Source: Caryophanales bacterium UBA6414 (GTDB lineage Bacteria; Bacillota_I; Bacilli_A; RF39; UBA660). Taken from it: a DNA stretch of 18,332 bases. Location of the stretch: NCBI GenBank assembly GCA_002438545.1, contig DJPK01000044.1:1-18332 (forward strand), read 5' to 3'. The notes beneath the pieces were generated by a model, which was not told the origin of the DNA, ran no database searches, and saw nothing but the letters and a program-made list of their open reading frames with translations. Positions 8,031 through 14,258 of this stretch are shown one piece after another (the stretch's first letter is position 1; every line of letters begins with the position of its first letter). The position numbers were made by a program, and so were the translations under genes.

Positions 8031-8312
8031 TTAACTATCTTTAGAAGATTTAAGACCAAATAACCCTTTAAACTTCTTATAAAACGTATCACTTCCAATT
8101 ATTGTAAATAAACCTACCCATATCGAACAAACAAAACTATGTCCACTAAAAGATAAACATAAACAAGCCCCCGCTATAAAAGACACTACTATAGATATAA
8201 TAGAAGTCACTAAAGCCGAAGGATTAGCTGTTTCTTTTATTTTCTGAATTACTTGTGTTGAAATAAAACTAGCTATCATCGAATACTCTATTAAATCATA
8301 AATATTATCCAT
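8031..8312 (-). CDS. Small holin-like membrane protein
   Basis: This 93-residue protein has two or three hydrophobic segments (around 10-20, 33-55 and 58-75) and a Lys-rich C-terminal tail (TFYKKFKGLFGLKSSKDS). The pattern, with WVGLFTIIGSDTFY before the charged tail, resembles small phage-type holins, but no family can be assigned firmly. The start at 8312 is chosen because AAAAAGGAGGTAGTG precedes it. A longer frame from 8357 would place this strong SD inside the gene. It leads the operon with the glycosyltransferase and SOD, and lies back to back with the tmRNA promoter. No other phage genes are present, so it may be domesticated or simply an unrelated membrane protein. Confidence 0.7.
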   Translation of the reverse strand: MDNIYDLIEYSMIASFISTQVIQKIKETANPSALVTSIISIVVSFIAGACLCLSFSGHSFVCSIWVGLFTIIGSDTFYKKFKGLFGLKSSKDS

Positions 8313-8378
8313 CACTACCTCCTTTTTATATAGTATATAGAAAAATATTAATACCATGTAGTATATAAAACTCGAGAA

Positions 8379-8408
8379 TTGACATATACTATATAAATAT
8401 GATACAAT
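8379..8408 (+). promoter_or_regulatory. Promoter of the tmRNA-tRNA unit
   Basis: TTGACA (8379-8384), an 18-nt spacer and TACAAT (8403-8408) preceded by TG one base upstream (extended -10). The predicted start near 8415 is a few bases before the mature tmRNA 5' end at 8421. A perfect -35 fits a highly expressed stable RNA. Confidence 0.85.
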
Positions 8409-8420
8409 TATCTAGCAAAT

Positions 8421-8768
8421 GGGGTCGTCCATGGTTTCGACAGAAATACACAGGATTAGAATTGCAAGTCGAATGTCCACGTTAAGGGCACAAAAAAATA
8501 ACTGGAAACAGTAATAGAACAGCTGTAGCATTTGCTTAATTTAGCAAGCACAGGTTTCTCTATTTCTTTGCTTACGAGAAATAACAGAAACTTATAAAGT
8601 AAGCTATACTATATAGTATCCTAGCCTATATAAAGAATTTCATAGGATAGTAAATATTAGCACTTGTTAGCTTTGATAATATTTATGAAATTAAAAAACT
8701 AACTAAACTTGTAGATATTCAAATTACTATATTTTTGGACAGGGGTTCGATTCCCCTCGACTCCACCA
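8421..8768 (+). ncRNA. ssrA: Transfer-messenger RNA (tmRNA)
   Basis: tmRNA frees ribosomes stalled on broken messages and tags the unfinished protein for proteolysis, together with SmpB. The 5' end GGGGTCGTCCATGGTTTCGA and the 3' end GGGTTCGATTCCCCTCGACT-CCACCA are hallmark sequences. GGGGTCG pairs with CGACTCC as the acceptor stem, and GGGGTTCGATTCCCC forms the T-arm. CCA is encoded. The length of 348 nt is normal for a one-piece tmRNA. The tag reading frame lies at 8486-8539. It is transcribed from its own promoter and continues into tRNA-Thr 5 nt downstream. Confidence 0.97.
8486..8539 (+). other. tmRNA proteolysis-tag reading frame
   Basis: The frame ending in TAA at 8537-8539 reads GHKKITGNSNRTAVAFA if it resumes at GGG 8486. 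The hydrophobic AVAFA end fits a protease-recognised tag (compare ALAA in many bacteria and YAFA in some mycoplasmas). The exact resume codon is not certain; GGG or one of the next codons is possible. The alternative GCA frame closes after eight codons. Confidence 0.7.
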
Positions 8769-8773
8769 TATAT

Positions 8774-8849
8774 GCTGAAATAGCTCAGTCGGTAGAGCAA
8801 TTCACTCGTAATGAATAGGTCGTAAGTTCGATTCTTATTTTCAGCACCA
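8774..8849 (+). tRNA. tRNA-Thr (anticodon CGU)
   Basis: The 76-nt cloverleaf is complete. The acceptor GCTGAAA pairs with TTTCAGC; the D arm is GCTC/GAGC; the anticodon stem ATTCA/TGAAT carries loop CTCGTAA (anticodon CGT, reading ACG). The T arm is GTAAG-TTCGATT-CTTAT with one G-U pair. Discriminator A and an encoded CCA follow. Only 5 nt separate it from the tmRNA, and the next terminator is at 8868, so the two RNAs are very likely co-transcribed. Confidence 0.97.
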
Positions 8850-8867
8850 TTTATTTAAATATACTTT

Positions 8868-8890
8868 CAGTCTAAAATTAGACTGTTTTT
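8868..8890 (+). terminator. Rho-independent terminator of the tmRNA-tRNA unit
   Basis: CAGTCTA (8868-8874), loop AAAT and TAGACTG (8879-8885) form a perfect 7-bp stem followed directly by TTTTT (8886-8890). Confidence 0.9.
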
Positions 8891-8902
8891 ATTATTTATT
8901 AA

Positions 8903-8911
8903 TGATATAGT
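8903..8911 (+). promoter_or_regulatory. Possible extended -10 box of the HExxH protein gene
   Basis: TGATATAGT (TG at 8903-8904, TATAGT at 8906-8911) lies 7 nt before the ATG at 8919. No SD is visible, so the transcript could be leaderless or nearly so. No good -35 is seen. Confidence 0.3.
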
Positions 8912-8918
8912 TGATTTA

Positions 8919-9716
8919 ATGGATACAAATAATATTAAAAATAATTTGATTACTGAAATAAAAAATTTAATTGTAATTATAAGAAAAGAATATACAAGTC
9001 TTGTTGACGTACCAACTAATTGTGACTTAGAAAAATTAGTACATATTGAAGAAACAGGTACCATATCTCTATTTGTAAACAATAAGAACTTCTACTTTCC
9101 TTTAGATGCCTTTAAAGTGTTAGAAGCCATTAAAAAAATACCCAGATTTGGCACAGTTAAAAATCATAAAACATGCAACCAAGATAACATGATAATAAAT
9201 GACAATACATATATAACTTATATAAAACACGTTTTTCTAAAAGGATTAACACCTGAAGAATATTTTAAAGAAATTCTCCTTCACGAAACATTACATTTTT
9301 GTGGTAGTGGTGGTGGAACAGCTATTAGAGAAGGAATAAATGAATTAAAAACAAGACAATTAGCTAAAAAATATAACTTACTAACATCTTCATGTGGATA
9401 TCCAAAAGAAACAAAAATAGCCTATGAAATAGAGCAAATATTCGGAGAAGATATCATAAATAAAATTGCTTTTTCAAAAAATGCTCAAGAAACAAAAGAA
9501 ATATTAGATTCTATATCACCTGAAGCAACAACATTCTATTTTAACTTAGAAGCCACAATGGAAGAAGAATTTTATAACAAATATATGAAATATAATTTTC
9601 CCGGGTTAACCGGTCCTTTGAAAAAAACAAAAAAATACAACTCCATAGATTACACCAAAGCATACGATTTATTAAATGAATACAAAAAACTTCAAGCATC
9701 AAGAAGAACAAGATAA
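8919..9716 (+). CDS. Putative zinc metalloprotease-like protein with an HExxH motif
   Basis: A 265-residue, apparently soluble protein with no signal peptide or membrane segment. It has HETLH at residues 122-126 (LLHETLHFCGSGGG) and IREGINE with Glu138 twelve residues after the second His. This is the layout of zinc proteins using two His and a downstream Glu. Catalytic residues are therefore plausible, but I do not recognise the family, and substrate and role are unknown. Cys residues at about 128 and 159 are also notable. The ATG at 8919 has no SD. The gene follows the tmRNA-tRNA terminator and is followed by its own terminator, so it is a single-gene unit. Base composition matches the neighbours and no mobile-element gene is adjacent. 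Confidence 0.7.
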   Translation: MDTNNIKNNLITEIKNLIVIIRKEYTSLVDVPTNCDLEKLVHIEETGTISLFVNNKNFYFPLDAFKVLEAIKKIPRFGTVKNHKTCNQDNMIINDNTYITYIKHVFLKGLTPEEYFKEILLHETLHFCGSGGGTAIREGINELKTRQLAKKYNLLTSSCGYPKETKIAYEIEQIFGEDIINKIAFSKNAQETKEILDSISPEATTFYFNLEATMEEEFYNKYMKYNFPGLTGPLKKTKKYNSIDYTKAYDLLNEYKKLQASRRTR

Positions 9717-9720
9717 TACA

Positions 9721-9750
9721 AAAACTACTTTCAAATTTGAGAGTAGTTTT
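9721..9750 (+). terminator. Terminator of the HExxH protein gene
   Basis: AAAACTACT (9721-9729) pairs with AGTAGTTTT (9742-9750). The interior TTCAAATTTGAG can extend the pairing. The T-rich tail is interrupted (TTTTACTTT). Confidence 0.7.
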
Positions 9751-9765
9751 ACTTTACTATCTTCT

Positions 9766-9790
9766 AAAAAAAGAAACATAATTTCTCTTT
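9766..9790 (-). terminator. Terminator of the GT-C membrane protein gene
   Basis: On the minus strand, AAGAGAAA, loop TTATG and TTTCTTTT form an 8-bp stem (one G-U) followed by T residues. It lies about 30 nt after the stop at 9821, facing the plus-strand terminator at 9721-9750. Confidence 0.65.
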
Positions 9791-9820
9791 AACTTATGTT
9801 ACAAATACTTTGGCTATAAC

Positions 9821-10870
9821 TTAACAAAAAAATACATTAGATACAAATAACATACAACACATCAAAAATAATAGAATAAATACATATAAAATAACATTAT
9901 ACACTTTATCATTCTCTTCACTACCAATTAAATATATTGGATAGCATCCTAAAAAATAACGATAAAAACTAGTACTAGGTATATTATAACCATCTCTACA
10001 ACTACTAAATATAGCTAATATAGATAATATCATATACATACTATTAATAGTTAATTTTTTATTTCTAACTATATCTTTATAAATTAAATATATCATCAAT
10101 CCTAAAAACATATAATTAACAATAAAATATAAACAATTACCAAAATCAGGAGACTTAATAACATACTTAATATCCATAAGTATCACTAAAAATATATTAC
10201 TACTAACTCTATCCCAATAGATATGCTGTGAATCAATAAATAAATGCCAATTGTTAAATACTGCTTGTAAATATACTGGATATATTAAACTAATTACTGT
10301 TGCAGGTATATACATAATTAAAATATCTTTAAACTTAACTTTACCTTTAATAAATTCATAAAACATATAAATAAATATACTAAAGAATAACATACTACCC
10401 ATATTTCTACAGAATACTGATAATCCTAAACTAATACCAGCTAATAAATATTTCTTATTTTTATATAAATATAATGTTAGTATTGTTAAAAACATAAATA
10501 TACTCTCTGTATATAACAATACCGAAAATATTGCTATAGGTGAAAAGAACCATAACTTACTACCATTTATATTACTTAATTTATATATAATTAATCCTGT
10601 AAAATAAGTACAAACTATATTAATAATTACTAAAGAAACACTTCCTAAATATCTAATAATTAAAGGTATTAACGGAAAGAAAACTACTGTCCCATCACTA
10701 TATCCATTATTAGCTATTTCTACATACCATTCATTATCAAAATAACTATATATATCCAAAATATTAGTATTACTAAATAAACAATAAAATAATATAATTA
10801 GTAGTAATAATAATCTAGAAACTAGAAACCATTTAAATACATTTTTATTATATAACTTATTCATATCCAT
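9821..10870 (-). CDS. GT-C fold membrane glycosyltransferase, PIG-V/mannosyltransferase-like
   Basis: A 349-residue protein with about nine membrane segments. The first extracytoplasmic loop contains FDNEWYVEIANNGYSDG, followed by VVFFPLIPLIIRYLG. This acidic-loop plus FFPLxP layout is characteristic of PIG-V-like GT-C enzymes that use polyprenyl-phosphate sugars on the outer face of the membrane. Donor and acceptor are not known. A conserved-looking CRNMGS follows the fourth helix region, and SFYRYFLGCYPIYL lies near the end. GTG at 10873 and ATGs at 10870 and 10864 are all possible starts. None has a strong SD, and the predicted transcript start falls at about 10873. 10870 is a compromise choice. 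It is a single-gene unit between its own promoter and terminator. Confidence 0.8.
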   Translation of the reverse strand: MDMNKLYNKNVFKWFLVSRLLLLLIILFYCLFSNTNILDIYSYFDNEWYVEIANNGYSDGTVVFFPLIPLIIRYLGSVSLVIINIVCTYFTGLIIYKLSNINGSKLWFFSPIAIFSVLLYTESIFMFLTILTLYLYKNKKYLLAGISLGLSVFCRNMGSMLFFSIFIYMFYEFIKGKVKFKDILIMYIPATVISLIYPVYLQAVFNNWHLFIDSQHIYWDRVSSNIFLVILMDIKYVIKSPDFGNCLYFIVNYMFLGLMIYLIYKDIVRNKKLTINSMYMILSILAIFSSCRDGYNIPSTSFYRYFLGCYPIYLIGSEENDKVYNVILYVFILLFLMCCMLFVSNVFFC

Positions 10871-10879
10871 CACATTAAA

Positions 10880-10908
10880 AGTATACCAAATTAAAAATAA
10901 TTAATCAA
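10880..10908 (-). promoter_or_regulatory. Promoter of the GT-C membrane protein gene
   Basis: Minus strand: TTGATT (10908-10903), 17-nt spacer, TATACT (10885-10880). Transcription would begin close to the start codon, implying a leaderless or very short leader. Divergent spoVS begins about 60 nt away. Confidence 0.65.
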
Positions 10909-10970
10909 TTAGCATTATTTAAAAATATAAACATATATTATAGTGTTAAAGAAAGGATGAAATAATATAT

Positions 10971-11231
10971 ATGGAAACACTAAAAGTAAGGTCAAAATCT
11001 AACCCAAATTCAATAGCAGGAGCATTAGCTAATGTTCTCAAAGAAAAAAATACTGTTGAAATACAAGCTATTGGTGCTGGAGCATTAAATCAAGCTATTA
11101 AGGCGATTGCTATTGCACGAGGCTTTGTAGCACCATCCGGTAAAAATCTAATATGTATTCCAGCATTTACTGATATTATGATTGATGGTGAAGAAAGAAC
11201 TGCTATCAAATTAATAATTGAAGCTAAATAA
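10971..11231 (+). CDS. spoVS: Stage V sporulation protein S (SpoVS) family protein
   Basis: An 86-residue Alba-like protein that matches SpoVS from end to end: METLKVRSKSNPNSIAGALA, then IGAGALNQAIKAIAIARG and a C-terminal FTDI, IKLIIEAK. In B. subtilis SpoVS affects septation and stage V of sporulation. The family is also widespread in bacteria that do not sporulate, where its role is unclear; nucleic-acid binding is suggested by the fold. AAAGGATGA lies about 12 nt before the ATG, a somewhat long spacing. The gene is monocistronic, with a strong terminator 7 nt after the stop. No sporulation gene accompanies it. Confidence 0.95.
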   Translation: METLKVRSKSNPNSIAGALANVLKEKNTVEIQAIGAGALNQAIKAIAIARGFVAPSGKNLICIPAFTDIMIDGEERTAIKLIIEAK

Positions 11232-11238
11232 AACTATT

Positions 11239-11266
11239 ACCCATTGCCTCACAGTAATGGGTTTTT
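11239..11266 (+). terminator. Terminator of spoVS
   Basis: ACCCATT (11239-11245) pairs with AATGGGT (11256-11262), with a 10-nt loop and then a T tract to 11266 and beyond. Confidence 0.85.
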
Positions 11267-11279
11267 ATTTTGCAAAGAA

Positions 11280-11302
11280 AAAATCCTAGTTCATAGGATT
11301 TT
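11280..11302 (-). terminator. Terminator of the 11286-12854 operon, overlapping the stop codon
   Basis: Minus strand: AAAATCCTA, loop TGAAC, TAGGATTTT followed by more T. The stem is 9 bp and perfect. The stop codon TAG (11288-11286) of the 90-residue gene is part of the 3' stem arm, and its last codons (ENPMN) form the 5' arm and loop. The stem is symmetric, so weak plus-strand activity is also possible. Confidence 0.8.
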
Positions 11303-11558
11303 CTAAGTTAATACTCATTTTTAAATTTTTCTCAAATATTGGTACTAAATCAGATAATAATTTTGGATCATTAACACTTTCAATAGTACCATCTTCATAA
11401 CATACTCTTAAAATTCTATATTTTTGCTTAGTATCATCACCAGTTTCATCTACTTCATCAGTAAAAATAAACTCTTCACCTTCATGGCTAATAGAATCAA
11501 TAACTACTACTTTACTATCATCATCTAAAGTAAGCACATCAAATCTCTTTAAACTCAT
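11286..11558 (-). CDS. Small acidic protein of unknown function, possibly DUF1292-like
   Basis: Ninety residues, acidic, with no membrane segment. It is mostly beta-strand-like (MSLKRFDVLTLDDDSKVVVI, EEFIFTDEVDE, YRILRVCYEDGTI) and ends in a short helical tail. The pattern of an acidic strand protein with an ILRV strand recalls the DUF1292/YrzB group, but the match is only by eye. GAAGGGGTTAGTAT gives a good SD before the ATG at 11558. It lies 18 nt after the coiled-coil/acidic protein gene and ends inside the shared terminator, so the two form an operon. Function unknown. Confidence 0.75.
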   Translation of the reverse strand: MSLKRFDVLTLDDDSKVVVIDSISHEGEEFIFTDEVDETGDDTKQKYRILRVCYEDGTIESVNDPKLLSDLVPIFEKNLKMSINLENPMN

Positions 11559-11576
11559 ATACTAACCCCTTCCCTT

Positions 11577-12854
11577 TTATTTCATTTTCTTCGCAATGTT
11601 ATATTCATAAATGCCAGCACCAATAGCAGCACTACCAAACAATAATGCCGGATTAATAACTGCCGCAACAGCTAAAACACCAACAACTCCAACCCATCTC
11701 AAAACAGATTTATTTAACACTTTAGAAATTATATTATTCTTTAATTTATCACTAGCCGTTGATATTCCCTTAACTCCATGTTTAAATTTATCTTTAAATT
11801 GTGTAACAGGACTATTATCAACTGGTTCACGTTCTAACTCTTCATCTTCTTCCTCAATATCAAAATCATCATCAAGTCCCTCTTCAGGAACATATTCTTC
11901 AGAATTATCATATTCTTCTTCCTCAGAAAGTTCTTCAGGAACTTCACTCTCAAGTTCACTATCTAACGAATTATCTTCTACAGGAATTTCAGAAACAGCA
12001 GTTTCCTCTGTAACATTAGGGGTTTCTTCAACATTAGGAACTGGTTCCTCACGATTTACAATATTTTCTTCAACTTCAGATTCCGGAGTATTACTAACTT
12101 CTAGACCTCTTTTAGTATTTTTTAACATTTCATTAATATTATCATATTCATAATACATAACATCGTATGAAAGACTATTTAAAACCAAATTTGAATCTGC
12201 CATATTATCTAAATTATATTTAACATTATTTCTATAAACACGATAATTATCAACACTTAAATCTCTAGATATCAATAGTTTACATATCTCAGACATATCT
12301 AAATTAATTTGATTATTCAAAGCTTCAACCATTTTTCTATGGTCTTCTCTCATGTAATCTTCAGTATCAATATTTCTTATATAATTAACAATAACAGCAA
12401 TTCTATTTCTATTCTCACCAATTCTATTACTAATTTCAGTTATATTATTAATATAATCAACAGAAGGTCTTAACTCTTCATCACTAAAATTAACCTTATG
12501 TTCACGTTCATATTGCTCAATTTTAGCATTTGTTTCACTTATTTTATTATAAATATCAGATAATTTAACATAAAAATCATTAAGAATTTTATTTAAGTTA
12601 CCAGTCCTCTCTGAATTTCTTCTAGCATCACGTAAAGAACGAATCCAATAACCAAACTCACCATTCAATTGGCTTACATTATTAATTGAGTTAAAGTCAA
12701 ATGTATAAGCACTATGAAAAACATCTTTATTAGCAGATAAAAATGAAACCAAAAGTTCAATTTGATCTGCTTTTTGCATATTTAAAGAAGATAATTCACT
12801 ATTAAGTTTGTTTCGTTCGTTAAAATTATTAACTTCTAAATTTACAAAGTCCAT
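11577..12854 (-). CDS. Coiled-coil protein with acidic linker and C-terminal membrane hairpin, unknown function
   Basis: I do not recognise a family. The 425 residues divide into clear parts. Residues 1-250 are charged and helix-rich with likely coiled coils (KLSDIYNKISETNAKIEQYE; ITEISNRIGENRNRIA). Residues 257-343 form a low-complexity Glu/Asp/Pro/Val/Ser linker (EELSEEEEYDNSEE). A basic amphipathic stretch covers 352-383 (QFKDKFKHGVKGISTASDKL). Two short hydrophobic segments, about 385-400 and 402-417, are split by NPALLFGS and end in AKKMK. There is no signal peptide, so a C-terminally membrane-anchored protein with a large cytoplasmic head is inferred. GGAGAGGTTGTTAAT precedes the ATG at 12854. 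It has its own strong promoter and is followed by the 90-residue acidic gene. Confidence 0.8.
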   Translation of the reverse strand: MDFVNLEVNNFNERNKLNSELSSLNMQKADQIELLVSFLSANKDVFHSAYTFDFNSINNVSQLNGEFGYWIRSLRDARRNSERTGNLNKILNDFYVKLSDIYNKISETNAKIEQYEREHKVNFSDEELRPSVDYINNITEISNRIGENRNRIAVIVNYIRNIDTEDYMREDHRKMVEALNNQINLDMSEICKLLISRDLSVDNYRVYRNNVKYNLDNMADSNLVLNSLSYDVMYYEYDNINEMLKNTKRGLEVSNTPESEVEENIVNREEPVPNVEETPNVTEETAVSEIPVEDNSLDSELESEVPEELSEEEEYDNSEEYVPEEGLDDDFDIEEEDEELEREPVDNSPVTQFKDKFKHGVKGISTASDKLKNNIISKVLNKSVLRWVGVVGVLAVAAVINPALLFGSAAIGAGIYEYNIAKKMK

Positions 12855-12884
12855 ATTAACAACCTCTCCTTCAATCTACTATAT

Positions 12885-12913
12885 ATTATATCAAACAATC
12901 ATCCAAAAATCAA
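12885..12913 (-). promoter_or_regulatory. Promoter of the coiled-coil/acidic protein operon
   Basis: Minus strand: TTGATT (12913-12908), 17-nt spacer, TATAAT (12890-12885) with TG one base upstream (extended -10). It lies just after the rluB stop at 12924, so this operon is uncoupled from rluB. Confidence 0.75.
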
Positions 12914-12923
12914 CTATTCTATA

Positions 12924-13640
12924 TCACTTTATTAAACTATATAAAACAGCAATTTCCTTATTAGATAGTTTTCTATATTCTCCTGTCTTCAATCCAGTTA
13001 AATCCATATTAGCATACTTTTCTCTCTTTAATTTAGATACTCTATATCCTAAAGACTCAAACATCTTTTTAACTTGATGATTCCTTCCTTCATGAATAGT
13101 TAATTCTACGATACTTTTTTCTTTCTTAGCATCAACGCTCTTTAATTTAACATGACATTTAGCAGTCTTAACGCCATCAATCAACACACCATCTTTTAAT
13201 CTTTTAATATCATATCCCTTAACTATACCATCAACTCTAGCCACATAAGTTTTATAAATATTACTAGACGGATGCATAAGTTTATTAGCAAGTACCCCAT
13301 CATTAGTAAGAAGTAATAACCCTGTAGTATCATAATCTAGTCTACCAACCGGATATATTCTCGTTCTAGTATCTATTAAATCTACTACTGTCTTTCTTCC
13401 TAAATCATCACTTGCTGTACTAACAACACCCTTAGGTTTATTTAAAATATAATATTCATAATTTTTATTATTATCTAAAATAGTATTCTCTACCTCAATA
13501 GTATCACTGCTCTTTACTTTTACTCCCATTTCTCTAACCGTAATACCATTAACTTTAACTTTACCATCACTAATTAATTCTTCAGCTTTTCTTCTTGAAC
13601 AATAACCTAAATTAGCAATAACTTTTTGTAATCTCTCCAT
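12924..13640 (-). CDS. rluB: Ribosomal large subunit pseudouridine synthase B
   Basis: RsuA/RluB-family enzyme of 238 residues that isomerises specific uridines in rRNA. An N-terminal S4 RNA-binding domain (ERLQKVIANLGYCSRRKAEE onward) is followed by YILNKPKGVVST and the catalytic loop VGRLDYDTTGLLLLTNDG with Asp102. HEGRNHQVKKMFE follows. Length and motifs fit RluB, the 23S rRNA enzyme, better than the shorter RsuA; target specificity is inferred. ATG 13640 is chosen because GATAGGTGA precedes it by 5 nt; a GTG at 13649 lies inside that SD. The stop is TGA, evidence that TGA is a stop codon here. A -10 TATAAT at 13665-13660 may give it separate expression. Confidence 0.93.
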   Translation of the reverse strand: MERLQKVIANLGYCSRRKAEELISDGKVKVNGITVREMGVKVKSSDTIEVENTILDNNKNYEYYILNKPKGVVSTASDDLGRKTVVDLIDTRTRIYPVGRLDYDTTGLLLLTNDGVLANKLMHPSSNIYKTYVARVDGIVKGYDIKRLKDGVLIDGVKTAKCHVKLKSVDAKKEKSIVELTIHEGRNHQVKKMFESLGYRVSKLKREKYANMDLTGLKTGEYRKLSNKEIAVLYSLIK

Positions 13641-13692
13641 AAAATTCACCTATCCATGTATTATATACTATAACTAACAAAATATCTAGATA

Positions 13693-14253
13693 TTATTTTC
13701 TAATTTGTATAGATTCTACATTAATTTTAGCTCTAATAACCTTCCCCATATCTTCATTTTGATTTTGATTATTATCATCAAACCAAACAAGAAGTAAATA
13801 TCTTGCACTTGCATTATATCTTAAGAACAAATTATTAGCCATATCAACTACCCCTGTCTTAGGTAAATTACCACTACTCATCAACACATTATTAGCATTA
13901 TATAAAGCATATTTAATATTACCATCACTAAAAGTATTCTCTATCATCTCAACACTAATACTAATTCTTTGATCTAATGTACCCGTACTAGTTATAACAA
14001 AATTATTTCTATATACATTATCATAATCATTTACACTTGGAACATTTCTAGGAAACAAAGTAGGATTATCAATATATATACCATCAATAAAGTTTAATTC
14101 AAGTTTACCAGTATATAATATTGTATTATCTTTCTTTTGACTAGCCATCAATGAATATAAAGCAAAAGTAATACCTACTATCATTGTAATCAAAGTTAGA
14201 ATTAAGATAACTACATAAAAGAAATTCTTTTTATCATTACTATTTTCATACAT
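13693..14253 (-). CDS. TasA/camelysin-like secreted protein (third of three)
   Basis: A 186-residue protein with one N-terminal hydrophobic segment (FFYVVILILTLITMIVGITF) ending in ITFALYSLMAS. KDNTILYTGKLELNFIDG follows. This order of hydrophobic helix, GxTFAxY and then a GxLxL strand is the TasA/camelysin layout processed by SipW-type signal peptidases. The rest is beta-rich. It lacks the paired Cys seen in its two upstream relatives. ATG 14253 is chosen because AGGTGAT precedes it; that SD contains the TGA stop of the preceding gene, so translation is coupled. A fibre or surface role is inferred from the family. Confidence 0.7.
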   Translation of the reverse strand: MYENSNDKKNFFYVVILILTLITMIVGITFALYSLMASQKKDNTILYTGKLELNFIDGIYIDNPTLFPRNVPSVNDYDNVYRNNFVITSTGTLDQRISISVEMIENTFSDGNIKYALYNANNVLMSSGNLPKTGVVDMANNLFLRYNASARYLLLVWFDDNNQNQNEDMGKVIRAKINVESIQIRK

Positions 14254-14258
14254 AAATA

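Noticed and set aside
8421..8849. Integration site (att) at the tmRNA 3' end or tRNA
   Set aside because: tmRNA and tRNA 3' ends are classic attachment sites, but I saw no second copy of the GGTTCGATTCCCC-type end, no integrase and no phage gene cluster in the window.
11611..12153. Serine-rich reading frame on the plus strand
   Set aside because: It is the antisense image of the Glu/Asp-rich linker of the minus-strand 425-residue gene (GAA/GAT repeats read as TTC/TCT/TCA). It has no SD and no promoter.
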